64,000 nucleotides of DNA from Streptomyces sp. NBC_00691 (GCF_036226665.1 NZ_CP109007.1:682001-746000), one strand, 5' to 3'. Counted from the first letter of the stretch, positions 21,277 through 30,331 are shown. A program made the numbers and translations. The notes: generated from the sequence alone by a model not told the origin.

Positions 21277-22053
21277 CTACCCGCCGTAGGTGTGGGGGGT
21301 CGTGGTGGAGAGCGTGAGGAATCCGAGGCGGCCGAGAATGGGGCGGCTCGTGTCCGCCGCGTCGACCTGGACGTAGCGGTGGCCGCGTTCGGCGGCGATG
21401 CGCGCGCGGTGGGCGACGAGTGCGCGGTAGAGACCGCGGCCGCGCCAGGCCTCGACGGTGCCGCCGCCCCAGAGGCCGGCGAAGTCGGTGCCGGGGCAGA
21501 GTTCGAGGCGGGCCGCGCTCACGGGTTCGCCGTCGGCGAGGGCGAGGACGGCGGTGACGGTGTCGGGGTCGGCCGCGAGCCTGTCCAGGAGCTGGCGTTC
21601 GAGGTGGCGGCTGTCGGCGCCGAAGGCGCGTTCGTGGACCTCGGCCACCTGGCGTACGCCCGACTCGTCGGTGACGGAGCGGAGTTCGACGCCCGCGGGC
21701 AGCGGTACGTCGTGGGGCAGCGCGGCGGCTTCGGCGGCCATCAGGGTCTCGGGGTCCTCGGCGGTGAAGCCTGCGGCGAGGAGCCTTCCGCCGAGGTCGG
21801 CGGGGGTGTCGTGGGCGTACAGCTTCCACTCGAAGGGCAGGCCTTCGGCGCGGTAGTGGTCGATCTGCCCGGCGATGGCGCGGTCGGCGTCCCCGGCGTC
21901 GAGACCGGACCAGAGGACGCCGTTCCAGGCGTGCGCGGGTCCCGTCTGGCGGACGACGCCGCCGACGCGCTCGACCCGGCAGCCGGGTCCGTCGGGGCGG
22001 GCGTCGCGGCGGAGCTGGGCGTCGTACAGGTCACGGAGGTGCTGGGGTTCCAT
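21277..22053 (-). CDS. GNAT-family N-acetyltransferase
   Basis: 258 aa. The C-terminal half holds the GNAT acetyl-CoA site: LCPGTDFAGLWGGGTVEAWRG followed by RGLYRALVAHRARIAAERG (the R/Q-x-x-G-x-A equivalent reads WRGRGLYRAL) and DAADTSRPILGRLGF. The N-terminal half looks like a degenerate GNAT or cofactor-less domain, common in double-GNAT proteins of actinomycetes. Substrate unknown. The ATG at 22053 is taken; an upstream in-frame start adds 12 residues without homology. Confidence 0.85.
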   Translation of the reverse strand: MEPQHLRDLYDAQLRRDARPDGPGCRVERVGGVVRQTGPAHAWNGVLWSGLDAGDADRAIAGQIDHYRAEGLPFEWKLYAHDTPADLGGRLLAAGFTAEDPETLMAAEAAALPHDVPLPAGVELRSVTDESGVRQVAEVHERAFGADSRHLERQLLDRLAADPDTVTAVLALADGEPVSAARLELCPGTDFAGLWGGGTVEAWRGRGLYRALVAHRARIAAERGHRYVQVDAADTSRPILGRLGFLTLSTTTPHTYGG

Positions 22054-22255
22054 GCGGGCCACTCCAGCACCCGGCCCCGTGTCCGGCAACGGGATTACCG
22101 GGCGGGGCGGGCCCGCCGGGTCCGGCCGGGTGCCGTGCGGGAGGGGGCGGCCCTGGACGGGCGAGGTGCTGCCCGATCGGGCCAGGGGCCGGGAAACTTG
22201 CCCCGACCCCTTGCCAACCCCCCGGTGCCTCCGGTTTTACTGGCCGGGAACGGGT

Positions 22256-22273
22256 CGACCGAATGATCGGTCG
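22256..22273. promoter_or_regulatory. Palindrome CGACCGA-ATGA-TCGGTCG, candidate PaaR/TetR operator
   Basis: Perfect 7-bp arms around a 4-nt spacer, 30 bp upstream of the PaaK-like gene. The ACCGA/TCGGT half-sites resemble those of TetR-family phenylacetate regulators. The site probably overlaps the promoter of this gene. No adjacent TetR gene is present, so the regulator must be encoded elsewhere. Confidence 0.6.
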
Positions 22274-22303
22274 TCCGTTTTACGACCGTGGAGGAGTGGC
22301 GCG

Positions 22304-23593
22304 ATGACGGAACTGCTGGACAGCGGCGAACGGCTCGGACGCGAGGAGCTGGCGGCCCTCCAGCTGGAGCGGCTGCGGGCGAGTCTGCGCCACGCGTACG
22401 AGAACGTGGACTTCTACCGGCACTCCTTCGACGCGGCCGGGGTGGCCCCGGACGACTGCCGGACGCTCGCGGACCTGGCCCGCTTCCCCTTCACCGCCAA
22501 GACGGACCTGCGCGACCACTACCCCTTCGGCATGTTCGCCGTCGACCAGTCCCGGATCCGGCGCATCCACGCCTCCAGCGGCACCACGGGCCGGCCGACC
22601 GTCGTGGGCTACACCGACAACGACCTCGACATGTGGGCCGATATGGTCGCCCGGTCCCTGCGCGCGGCCGGGGCCCGCCCCGGACACAAGGTGCATGTGG
22701 CGTACGGATACGGCCTGTTCACGGGCGGACTCGGCGCGCACTACGGCGCGGAGCGGCTCGGGTGCACGGTGATCCCCGCCTCGGGCGGCATGACGGCCCG
22801 GCAGGTGCAGCTCATCCAGGACTTCCGCCCCGAGATCATCATGGTGACGCCCTCGTACATGCTGACGCTGCTCGACGAGTTCGAGCGGCAGGGCGTGGAC
22901 CCGCGCTCGACCTCCCTGAAGGTGGGCGTCTTCGGCGCCGAGCCGTGGACGGAGGCGATGCGGAAGGAGATCGAGGAGGCCTTCGCGATCGACGCGGTCG
23001 ACATCTACGGCCTGTCGGAGGTGATCGGCCCCGGCGTGGCCCAGGAGTGCGTGGAGACGAAGGATGGCCTGCACATCTGGGAGGACCACTTCTACCCGGA
23101 GATCGTGGACCCGTTCACGGGCGAGGTGCTGCCGGACGGGGAGGAGGGGGAGCTCGTCTTCACGTCGCTCACGAAGGAGGCCATGCCGATCGTCCGCTAC
23201 CGGACGCGTGATCTGACCCGTCTGCTGCCGGGGACCGCGCGGGTGTTCCGGCGGATGGAGAAGGTGACGGGACGCAGCGACGACATGATCATCCTGCGGG
23301 GGGTGAACCTCTTCCCCACCCAGATCGAGGAGATCGTCCTGCGCACCCCGGCCGTGGCCCCGCACTTCCAGCTCCGGCTGACCCGCGAGGACCGGCTCGA
23401 CGCCCTGACCGTCCGGGCCGAGGCCCGCCCGGAGGCGACGGGCGAGCAGCGCGCGGAGGCGGCCCGGTCGATCGCGGCGGCGGTCAAGGACGGGATCGGG
23501 GTCTCCGTGGGGGTCGAGGTGGTCGACCCGGAGACCCTGGAGCGCTCGGTGGGCAAGCTCAAGCGGATCGTGGACCTGCGGAAGGAGTCCTAG
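22304..23593 (+). CDS. paaK: Phenylacetate-CoA ligase
   Basis: 429 aa, the normal length of PaaK. It shows the AMP-forming signature ASSGTTGRPTVVGYT (~87-101), YGYGLFTGGLGAHYG, IYGLSEVIGPG, the adenylate-binding IVRYRTRDLT and GRSDDMIILRGVNLFP. It activates phenylacetate (or a hydroxy derivative) to the CoA ester, the first step of aerobic phenylacetate degradation. The paaABCDE epoxidase genes are not in the window, so the ligase is encoded apart from the rest of the pathway. The ATG at 22304 follows GAGGAG. The palindrome at 22256 suggests inducer-dependent repression. A ligase for another aryl acid cannot be excluded. Confidence 0.9.
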   Translation: MTELLDSGERLGREELAALQLERLRASLRHAYENVDFYRHSFDAAGVAPDDCRTLADLARFPFTAKTDLRDHYPFGMFAVDQSRIRRIHASSGTTGRPTVVGYTDNDLDMWADMVARSLRAAGARPGHKVHVAYGYGLFTGGLGAHYGAERLGCTVIPASGGMTARQVQLIQDFRPEIIMVTPSYMLTLLDEFERQGVDPRSTSLKVGVFGAEPWTEAMRKEIEEAFAIDAVDIYGLSEVIGPGVAQECVETKDGLHIWEDHFYPEIVDPFTGEVLPDGEEGELVFTSLTKEAMPIVRYRTRDLTRLLPGTARVFRRMEKVTGRSDDMIILRGVNLFPTQIEEIVLRTPAVAPHFQLRLTREDRLDALTVRAEARPEATGEQRAEAARSIAAAVKDGIGVSVGVEVVDPETLERSVGKLKRIVDLRKES

Positions 23594-23602
23594 GGCCTGT
23601 CG

Positions 23603-25123
23603 TCAAACTCCCGTCTGACCGTCGGCGTACCGGTCGCGCAGCTCCCGCTTGAGGATCTTGCCGCTCGCGTTGCGGGGCAGTTCCGGCAGGAAGTGGACGC
23701 GCTTCGGGGCCTTGAAGCGGGCCAGGCTCTGCCGGGCGTGAGTGAGGAGTTCCGCCTCGGTGACCTCGCCCCGCGGGACGACCACGGCCGTGACCGCCTC
23801 GATCCAGCGGTCGTCGGGGAGGCCGATCACGGCCACCTCGGCGACCCCGGGGTGGGTGTAGAGCGCGTCCTCCACCTGGCGTGAGGCGACCAGCACACCA
23901 CCGGAGTTGATGACGTCCTTCACCCGGTCGACGATCGTGAGGTAGCCCTGGGCGTCGCGGACGGCGAGGTCGCCCGAGCGGAACCAGCCGTCCCGGAAGG
24001 CCGCCTTCGTCTCCTCGGGCTTGCGCCAGTATCCGTCGCACAGCTGCGGAGAGCGGTAGACGATCTCGCCGGGGGTGCCGTCGGGCACGTCCTCGCCGTC
24101 CTCGTCCACGACCCGCGCCTCGACGTGACGGACGGGCCGGCCGCAGGAGTCCATCCGCCCCTCGTGCTCGTCGGGGCCGAGGACGGTGGCGAGGGGGCCG
24201 ATCTCGGACTGCCCGAAGCAGTTGTAGAAGCGCAGTCCGGGCAGCCGTGCGCGCAGCCCTTCGAGCACCGGCACGGGCATGATCGAGGCTCCGTAGTAGG
24301 CCTTGCGCAGGGCCGACAGGTCACGGCGCGCGAAGTCGGGGTGGTTGGCGAGGCCGATCCACACCGTCGGAGGGGCGAAGAGGCTGTCGGCGCGACCCGC
24401 CTCGATCAGGTCGAGGAGGACGGCCGGATCGGGCCCGTCGACGATCGTGTTCTCGGCGCCGACGGCGAGGTAGGGCAGCAGGAAGACATGGGTCTGGGCC
24501 GAGTGGTAGAGCGGCAGCGCGTGCACCGGCCGGTCGTCCTCGTGCAGGTCGAGCGCCTCGATCGCGCTGGCGTACTCGTGGACGAGGGCCCGGTGGGTCA
24601 TCGTCGCGCCCTTGGGCAGCGCGGTGGTGCCCGAGGTGTACAGCAGCTGGACGATCTCCCGGGCGTCGCGGTCGCTGTCGTACGTCTCCGGCTCCGCGAG
24701 CGCGTCGAGAAGGGAACCGGGCGCGTCCCGCAGCGCCTTGACCGCGAATCCGTCCGGTACGCGCTCCGCGAGGGCGGGGTCGGCGAGCACCAGGGAGGTC
24801 TCGGACTGTTCGAGGAGGTACGTGAGGTCCTCGCCGGTCAGATGGTGGTTGACCGGCACGTGGATCAGGCCCGCCCGTGAGCAGGCGAGGAACGCGATGA
24901 GGTAGGCGTCCGAGTTGTGGCCGTAGGTCGCGACCCGGGCGGTCTCGGGCAGACCGATGCCGTGGTGCGGTTCCCGCAGGACGGCCGCGGCGGTGGAGAC
25001 GGCCGCGTCCAGCTCGGCGTACGTCCAGGTCCGGTCGGCGTAGCGGAGGGCGATCCGGTCGGGGACGCGCTGGGCGCTCATGCGCAGGACACCGTCGACG
25101 GCGCGGCTGAGGAGTCGATCCAT
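23603..25123 (-). CDS. Acyl-CoA synthetase (FadD-type, AMP-dependent)
   Basis: 506-aa ANL enzyme: YTSGTTALPKGATMTH (A3), NCFGQSEIGP (A5), GWFRSGDLAV (A7), DRVKDVINSGGVLVASRQVE (A8) and C-terminal catalytic lysine in NASGKILKREL. The architecture is that of a medium/long-chain fatty acyl-CoA ligase. The A3 motif reads T-T-A-L-P rather than T-T-G-x-P, a mild deviation from the glycine-rich consensus. The ATG at 25123 matches the domain start. It converges on the PaaK-like gene with only 9 bp between stops and is divergent from the acylase gene. Substrate not predictable. Confidence 0.9.
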   Translation of the reverse strand: MDRLLSRAVDGVLRMSAQRVPDRIALRYADRTWTYAELDAAVSTAAAVLREPHHGIGLPETARVATYGHNSDAYLIAFLACSRAGLIHVPVNHHLTGEDLTYLLEQSETSLVLADPALAERVPDGFAVKALRDAPGSLLDALAEPETYDSDRDAREIVQLLYTSGTTALPKGATMTHRALVHEYASAIEALDLHEDDRPVHALPLYHSAQTHVFLLPYLAVGAENTIVDGPDPAVLLDLIEAGRADSLFAPPTVWIGLANHPDFARRDLSALRKAYYGASIMPVPVLEGLRARLPGLRFYNCFGQSEIGPLATVLGPDEHEGRMDSCGRPVRHVEARVVDEDGEDVPDGTPGEIVYRSPQLCDGYWRKPEETKAAFRDGWFRSGDLAVRDAQGYLTIVDRVKDVINSGGVLVASRQVEDALYTHPGVAEVAVIGLPDDRWIEAVTAVVVPRGEVTEAELLTHARQSLARFKAPKRVHFLPELPRNASGKILKRELRDRYADGQTGV

Positions 25124-25280
25124 GCGGTGATCCTCCGCGCGTGCCGGGCGGAAGGTCAAGTACCGTGCGAGCGCGCCGGACGGGCCTGGACCTCGGATAC
25201 CGAACGGGATGTTGACATGAGGGCGCGCGGCTGCGTGCATGGTCCAACCCGTTGTGCCCGTCCGTCCGTTGGGAGGCATC

Positions 25281-27710
25281 TTGCACTTCCGTTCCCGTCT
25301 CAAGCAGCTGGCGCTCACCGCGTCCGCCCTCGCCGTCGTCACCGCCACGCTGCCCGGCGCGGCGGCCGCCGACTCCGGGGGCCGGGGCCACCACCCGTCC
25401 GACCGGGGGTTGTCGGCGGTCATCCGGTACACCGAGTACGGCATCCCGCACATCGTGGCCAAGGACTACGCGAACCTCGGCTTCGGGACGGGCTGGGCCC
25501 AGGCCGCCGACCAGATCTGCACGCTCGCGGACGGCTTCCTGACGGTGAACGGGGAGCGCTCCCGGTACTTCGGTCCTGACGCCGCCCCGGACGGCTCGCT
25601 CTCGTCAGCCGCCACCAACCTCTCCAGCGACCTGTACTTCCGCGGGGTGAGGGACGCGGGAACGGTCGAGACGCTGGTCGGCACTCCGGCGCCGTCCGGG
25701 CCGAGCCGTGAGCTGAAGGAGCTGATGCGCGGCTGGGCGGCCGGGTACAACGCCTGGCTGCGGAAGAACCGGGTGACGGATCCCGCCTGCGCGAAGGCCG
25801 ACTGGGTGCGTCCGGTGACCGCCCTCGACGTGGCCCGGCGCGGTTTCGCCGTCTCGGTCCTGGGCGGCCAGGGCCGTGCCGTCGACGGCATCACCGCCGC
25901 CGGTCCGCCGGCCGTTCCCGCCGGCCCGCGGACCGGCTCCGGCCAGGAGCCCGCCCCGCGGGCGGGCGTCTCCGGGCAGCTTCCCGATCCCGGGCTCGCC
26001 GCCGAGGCCGCGCGGGAGCTCTTCGCCGCCGAGAACGCCACGATGGGATCCAACGCCGTCGCCTTCTCGGGGGCCGCCACGGCGAACGGGCGGGGCCTGC
26101 TCCTGGGGAACCCCCATTACCCCTGGCAGGGCGGCCGCCGCTTCTGGCAGTCGCAGCAGACCATCCCCGGCGAGCTCGACGTCTCGGGTGCCTCGCTCCT
26201 CGGTACGACCGTCGTGAACGTCGGCTTCAACGACAAGGTGGCCTGGAGCCACACCGTCGCCACCGGCGTCCCGCTCAACCTGCACCAGCTGACGCTCGCC
26301 CCGGGCGACCCGACCTCGTACCTGGTGGACGGCCGCCCGGAGCGGATGACCCCGCGTCAGGTGACCGTGCCGGTCGAGGGCGGCGCCCCGGTCACCCGTA
26401 CGCAGTGGTGGACCCGGTACGGCCCCGTCGTCGCGGGTCTCGGCGCCCAGCTCCCGCTGCCGTGGACGGCGAGCACGGCGTACGCGCTCAACGACCCCAA
26501 CGCGAGCAATCTGCGCGGCTCCGACACCGCGCTCGGCTTCGGCAAGGCGCGCTCCACCCGGGACGTCGCCGAGACCCTGCGGCGCACCCAGGGGCTGCCC
26601 TGGGTCAACACGGTCGCGGCGGACTCCGCGGGCCACTCCTTCTTCAGCCAGTCGCAGGTGCTCCCGCGGATCACCGACGAGCTCGCCGGGCGCTGTTCCA
26701 CCCCGCTGGGCCGGGCCACCTACCCCGCGTCGGGCGTGGCGGTGCTCGACGGCTCACGGTCGGACTGCGCGCTCGGCTCCGACCCGGACGCCGTGCAGCC
26801 GGGCGTCTTCGGCCCGGCGCGGATGCCGGTGCTGCGGGACACCCCGTACGTGGAGAACTCCAACGACAGTGCCTGGCTGACCAACGCCGAGCGGCCGTTG
26901 ACCGGCTACGAGCGGATCTTCGGCACGATCGCCACCCAGCGCTCGCTGCGTACCCGGGGCGGTGTCGAGGACGTGGCGGCGATGGCGGCGCGCGGCGATC
27001 TGACGGTGGCCGACCTCCAGCGGCAGCAGTTCGCCAACCGCGCTCCGGCCGGTGACCTCGCCGCGGGCGAGGCGGCGCGGGCCTGCGGGACGGCGCTGCC
27101 GGACGATCCCGAGGCCTGCCGGGTGATCGGCGCCTGGGACCGGACGGTGAACACGGACAGCAGGGGCGCGCTGCTCTTCGACCGCTTCTGGCGGAAGTTC
27201 ACGGCGTCGGTGCCGTCAACACAGCAGTGGACGGTGCCGTTCTCGGCGACGGACCCGGTCCGTACCCCGAACACCCTGAACACGGCGGTCCCTGGCTTCG
27301 CCAAGGCCCTGGCGGACGCGGTGGCGGAGCTGCGGGCGGCGGGGATCCCGCTGGACGCGCCGCTCGGCGCGCACCAGTTCGTCGTACGGAACGGGGAGCG
27401 GATCCCGGTGAGCGGCGGCACCGAGTCGCTGGGCGTCTGGAACAAGACGGAGTCCGTGTGGAACCCGGCGGGCGGCGGCTACACGGAGGTGGCGCACGGG
27501 ACCAGTCATGTGCAGGCGGTGGGCTGGGACGGCGGCCGGTGCCCGGTCGCCCGCACCCTGCTCTCGTACTCCCAGTCCTCGAACCCGCTGTCGCCGCACC
27601 ACAGCGACCAGACGCGGTTGTACGCGGGCGAGCGCTGGGTGACCTCCCGGTTCTGCGAGAAGGACATCCTGCGCTCGCCGGCGCTGCGGGTGGTGGTCGT
27701 CAGGGGCTGA
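25281..27710 (+). CDS. Secreted Ntn-hydrolase acylase (aculeacin/AHL acylase family, AhlM-like)
   Basis: 809-aa precursor. A TTG start behind GGGAGG (25271) opens a Sec signal peptide (LKQLALTASALAVVTATLPGAAAA). The penicillin-acylase-type autoprocessing site is Gly256-Ser257 (NATMGSNAVAFSG); cleavage there would give a ~230-residue alpha chain and a ~550-residue beta chain beginning with the nucleophilic serine. GNPHYPWQGGRRFWQ and VGFNDKVAWSHTVATG are family hallmarks. Homologues remove long acyl chains from aculeacin, echinocandins or N-acylhomoserine lactones. A TTGACA at 25212 may be the -35. The gene is monocistronic. Confidence 0.9.
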   Translation: MHFRSRLKQLALTASALAVVTATLPGAAAADSGGRGHHPSDRGLSAVIRYTEYGIPHIVAKDYANLGFGTGWAQAADQICTLADGFLTVNGERSRYFGPDAAPDGSLSSAATNLSSDLYFRGVRDAGTVETLVGTPAPSGPSRELKELMRGWAAGYNAWLRKNRVTDPACAKADWVRPVTALDVARRGFAVSVLGGQGRAVDGITAAGPPAVPAGPRTGSGQEPAPRAGVSGQLPDPGLAAEAARELFAAENATMGSNAVAFSGAATANGRGLLLGNPHYPWQGGRRFWQSQQTIPGELDVSGASLLGTTVVNVGFNDKVAWSHTVATGVPLNLHQLTLAPGDPTSYLVDGRPERMTPRQVTVPVEGGAPVTRTQWWTRYGPVVAGLGAQLPLPWTASTAYALNDPNASNLRGSDTALGFGKARSTRDVAETLRRTQGLPWVNTVAADSAGHSFFSQSQVLPRITDELAGRCSTPLGRATYPASGVAVLDGSRSDCALGSDPDAVQPGVFGPARMPVLRDTPYVENSNDSAWLTNAERPLTGYERIFGTIATQRSLRTRGGVEDVAAMAARGDLTVADLQRQQFANRAPAGDLAAGEAARACGTALPDDPEACRVIGAWDRTVNTDSRGALLFDRFWRKFTASVPSTQQWTVPFSATDPVRTPNTLNTAVPGFAKALADAVAELRAAGIPLDAPLGAHQFVVRNGERIPVSGGTESLGVWNKTESVWNPAGGGYTEVAHGTSHVQAVGWDGGRCPVARTLLSYSQSSNPLSPHHSDQTRLYAGERWVTSRFCEKDILRSPALRVVVVRG

Positions 27711-27740
27711 CCGGAGCCGCTCGGCCCGGCGCGGGGAGCG

Positions 27741-28838
27741 TCACGGGCTGAACGACAGGAAGACGAAGGCGGCGAAGATCGCGAGATGGACGCCGCCCTG
27801 GAGGAGGGTGGCCCGTCCGGGCACCACGGTCAGGGCGCTCACCACACCGGTGAGGACCAGCAGGACCATGTGGAGCGGTCCCAGGCCCAGGACCAGGGGC
27901 CCGGACAGCCAGATCGAGGCGAGCGCGATCGCCGGAATCGTCAGGCCGATGCTGGCGATCGCGGAGCCGTACGCGAGGTTGAGGCTGGTCTGGACGCGGT
28001 CTCTGCGGGCCGCGCGGACGGCGGCGAGGGTCTCGGGAAGCAGCACCATCAGGGCGATGACGACGCCGACGACCGCCTTGGGCAGACCCGCCGACTGGAC
28101 GGCGTCCTCGATGGTCGGGGAGATCAGCTTGGCGTTGCCGACGACCGCGACGAGGGCGACGACGAGGAGTCCGAGGCTGGTCCAGGCGTCGCGCCGGGTC
28201 GGCGGGTCCGCGTGCTCGTCCTCCGACTCCTGGCCGGGCCGCGGCACGGGGAGGAAGTAGTCCCGGTGCCGGACGGTCTGGACGCCGACGAACACGCCGT
28301 ACAGGCAGAGGGAGGCGACCGCGGCGAAGGCGAGCTGGACGCCGGAGAACTCGGGGCCCTGATGGCTGGTGGTGAAGGTCGGCAGGACCAGCGTCATCGT
28401 GGCCAGGGTGCAGACGGTGGCGAGCGCGCCGCCTGAGCCCTCGGCGTTGAAGACGGCGATCCGGTTGCGCAGGGCGCCCACGAGGAGGGAGAGACCGACG
28501 ATGCCGTTGCAGGTGATCATGACGGCGGCGAAGACGGTGTCGCGCGCGTAGGTCGAGGTCTTCTCACCGCCTCCCACCATCAGCGAGACGATGAGTCCGA
28601 CCTCGATGACGGTGACGGCCACGGCGAGGACGAGCGACCCGTACGGTTCACCCACCCGGTGGGCGATGACCTCGGCATGGTGGACCGCGGCGAGGACGGC
28701 GGCGATGAGGCAGAGCGCGATGAATCCGACGGCGAAGCCCGGCAGGTCGCGCCCCCAGGCCGCGACAAGCGCAAGCGCCGCCACCACCGGCCCCCAGGTG
28801 GTCCACTGCCGTGTCAATGACGCCGTGCTCGAACTCAT
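27741..28838 (-). CDS. chaA: Calcium/proton antiporter (CaCA family)
   Basis: 365-aa inner-membrane protein with about 11 hydrophobic segments. Both alpha repeats are present: EPYGSLVLAVAVTVIEVGLIVSL in the first half (split by the helix-2 glutamates) and VGVVIALMVLLPETLAAVRAA in the second, each with the acidic residue that binds the cation. A hydrophilic loop QESEDEHADPPTRRDA lies between the halves. It exports Ca2+ (in some members Na+ or K+) in exchange for protons. The gene lies 41 bp behind the marR gene and may be co-transcribed. The start at 28838 has AGGA 8 nt upstream; an ATG nine bases earlier sits too close to it. Confidence 0.88.
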   Translation of the reverse strand: MSSSTASLTRQWTTWGPVVAALALVAAWGRDLPGFAVGFIALCLIAAVLAAVHHAEVIAHRVGEPYGSLVLAVAVTVIEVGLIVSLMVGGGEKTSTYARDTVFAAVMITCNGIVGLSLLVGALRNRIAVFNAEGSGGALATVCTLATMTLVLPTFTTSHQGPEFSGVQLAFAAVASLCLYGVFVGVQTVRHRDYFLPVPRPGQESEDEHADPPTRRDAWTSLGLLVVALVAVVGNAKLISPTIEDAVQSAGLPKAVVGVVIALMVLLPETLAAVRAARRDRVQTSLNLAYGSAIASIGLTIPAIALASIWLSGPLVLGLGPLHMVLLVLTGVVSALTVVPGRATLLQGGVHLAIFAAFVFLSFSP

Positions 28839-28879
28839 GATCCGCATCCTGCCACAAAGGGGGCTTTCGCCCGGTTCGG

Positions 28880-29362
28880 TCAATCCAAGGGGTCGCTGAG
28901 GCCTCGCTCGTACGCGGTGAGGGTCTCGAGGAACATCCGCCGCTGAGCCGCGTCGAGCGGGGCCAGGGCGGAGCGCCAGGCATCCGCGCTGCGGCCGAGC
29001 CAGCCGTCGATGGCGGCGGCGTGCGCCGGCGCGATGGAGACGATCTTGCGCCTGCGGTCGGCGGGGTCCTCGACCCGTTCCAGTACGCCCTTCTTCGCCA
29101 GGTCCCCCACCATGAGGCTCACCGTCGTCGGGGCGATCTCCAGGCGGGCGGCGAGCTCGTTGACGCTCAGCGACCCGTCGAAGAGGAGATAGGCGAGCAG
29201 GGAGAGATGGCGGGGCGCGAGCGTGAGCGTCTGCAGCTCTTCGGGAATCCTGATCCGCTTCGCCCGCGAGACCATCCGAGGCATGAGCAGCAACAACGTG
29301 CGCACGGCCTCGTCGAGTTCCGGCCCGGCGGCGGCCTCGTCCCCCTCGTGTGCGGTTGACAC
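28880..29362 (-). CDS. MarR-family transcriptional regulator
   Basis: 160-aa winged-helix regulator: LAPRHLSLLAYLLFDGSLSV and NELAARLEIAPTTVSLMVGDLAKKGVL (HTH), then the wing EDPADRRRKIVSI, all at ~45-110. The GTG at 29362 follows GGGAGGG by 6 nt. The palindrome 21 bp upstream of its start is very probably its own operator, placing the regulator, the antiporter behind it and the divergent Ddn-hemerythrin gene under one switch. The ligand is unknown; MarR proteins often sense phenolics or oxidants. Confidence 0.9.
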   Translation of the reverse strand: MSTAHEGDEAAAGPELDEAVRTLLLLMPRMVSRAKRIRIPEELQTLTLAPRHLSLLAYLLFDGSLSVNELAARLEIAPTTVSLMVGDLAKKGVLERVEDPADRRRKIVSIAPAHAAAIDGWLGRSADAWRSALAPLDAAQRRMFLETLTAYERGLSDPLD

Positions 29363-29382
29363 CGTGCACCCTCCCTTTTAGC

Positions 29383-29399
29383 TTTGCTTTCAAAGCAAA
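29383..29399. promoter_or_regulatory. MarR operator TTTGCTTTCAAAGCAAA
   Basis: A perfect 8+1+8 palindrome, strikingly AT-rich for this genome, in the 75-bp divergent region between marR (start 29362) and the Ddn-hemerythrin gene (start 29438). TTGC-N-type half-sites of this design are typical MarR operators. Confidence 0.8.
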
Positions 29400-29437
29400 T
29401 AGATTCTTCGGGATCGATGCTACCGGAAGGCAGAGCC

Positions 29438-30331
29438 ATGCCCGATCTCAACCGACAGGTCATCGAGGAGTTCCGCGCCAACGGCGGCCGGGTGGGCGGG
29501 ATGTTCGAGGGCGCGGCCCTGCTCCTGCTCACCACGACGGGCGCCCGCAGCGGACGGGCGCACACCAACCCCGCCGTGTACGTGCGCGACGGGGCACGGC
29601 TGCTCGTCTTCGCGTCGAACGCCGGCGGACCGAAGCACCCGGCCTGGTTCCACAACCTCAGCGCCGACCCGTACGTGACCGTCGAGCTGGGCACCCCGGA
29701 GGGGACCGTCGAGCGCTTCGGGGCGACGGCGGTGGTTACGGAGGGCGAGGAGCGGGACCGCCTGTACGCCGAACAGGCGGAGCGCGACTCGGGGTTCGCC
29801 GCCTACCAGGCGGCCACGGACCGGGTCATCCCGGTCGTCGCCCTGCACCGGGTGGACCTCGGGGACCCGGCGCGGCACCGAGCGATCGCCGACCACCTGG
29901 TCAAGGTCCACGCCGAACTCCGTTCCGAGCTGGCGGCGTTACGCGAGGGGCTGGGCTCCGCGGCGGAGGCGGCGGACCCGGCAGGCGCGGCGGTACGGGA
30001 CACCCCGACGCCGGGCCGGCAGCTCGCCCGCCACTGTCTGACCTTCTGCGGCGCGCTGCACGCCCACCACCACAACGAGGACAGCGCCTTCGACCTCCTG
30101 GAGCGCGAGTTCCCGGAGCTGTCCGGCTCCCTGGACCGGATGCGCGAGGAGCACAGGGCGGTGACCCGGACGGTGGAGGAGCTGGAGGCGCTCCTCACCT
30201 CGGGGGCCGCACCGGCGACCCTGCGCACCGAGGTGGACCGGCTGGCGACGCGGCTGGAGGAACACTTCGCCTACGAGGAGGCGCAGCTGGTCCCGGCGCT
30301 CACGCGCTCCCGGACCGCGCCCGGGTCGTAG
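29438..30331 (+). CDS. Ddn-type F420-dependent nitroreductase fused to a hemerythrin-like domain
   Basis: 297 aa. Residues ~1-140 form the deazaflavin-dependent nitroreductase/quinone reductase domain (LLLTTTGARSGRAHTNPAVYV, GGPKHPAWFHNLSADPYV, QAATDRVIPVVALHRV). Residues ~150-290 form a four-helix hemerythrin-like HHE domain (HAHHHNEDSAFDLLE, REEHRAVTR, EEHFAYEEAQLVPAL) with histidines and glutamates for a di-iron centre. The fusion suggests electron transfer or sensing that couples F420H2 chemistry to oxygen, nitric oxide or iron. The ATG at 29438 starts the first domain. It is divergent from marR across a shared operator. Confidence 0.87.
   Translation: MPDLNRQVIEEFRANGGRVGGMFEGAALLLLTTTGARSGRAHTNPAVYVRDGARLLVFASNAGGPKHPAWFHNLSADPYVTVELGTPEGTVERFGATAVVTEGEERDRLYAEQAERDSGFAAYQAATDRVIPVVALHRVDLGDPARHRAIADHLVKVHAELRSELAALREGLGSAAEAADPAGAAVRDTPTPGRQLARHCLTFCGALHAHHHNEDSAFDLLEREFPELSGSLDRMREEHRAVTRTVEELEALLTSGAAPATLRTEVDRLATRLEEHFAYEEAQLVPALTRSRTAPGS

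Noticed and set aside
17198..21289. Long plus-strand frame of 1363 codons
   Set aside because: Runs antisense through several recognised genes with low-complexity Arg/Gly product; no ribosome site.
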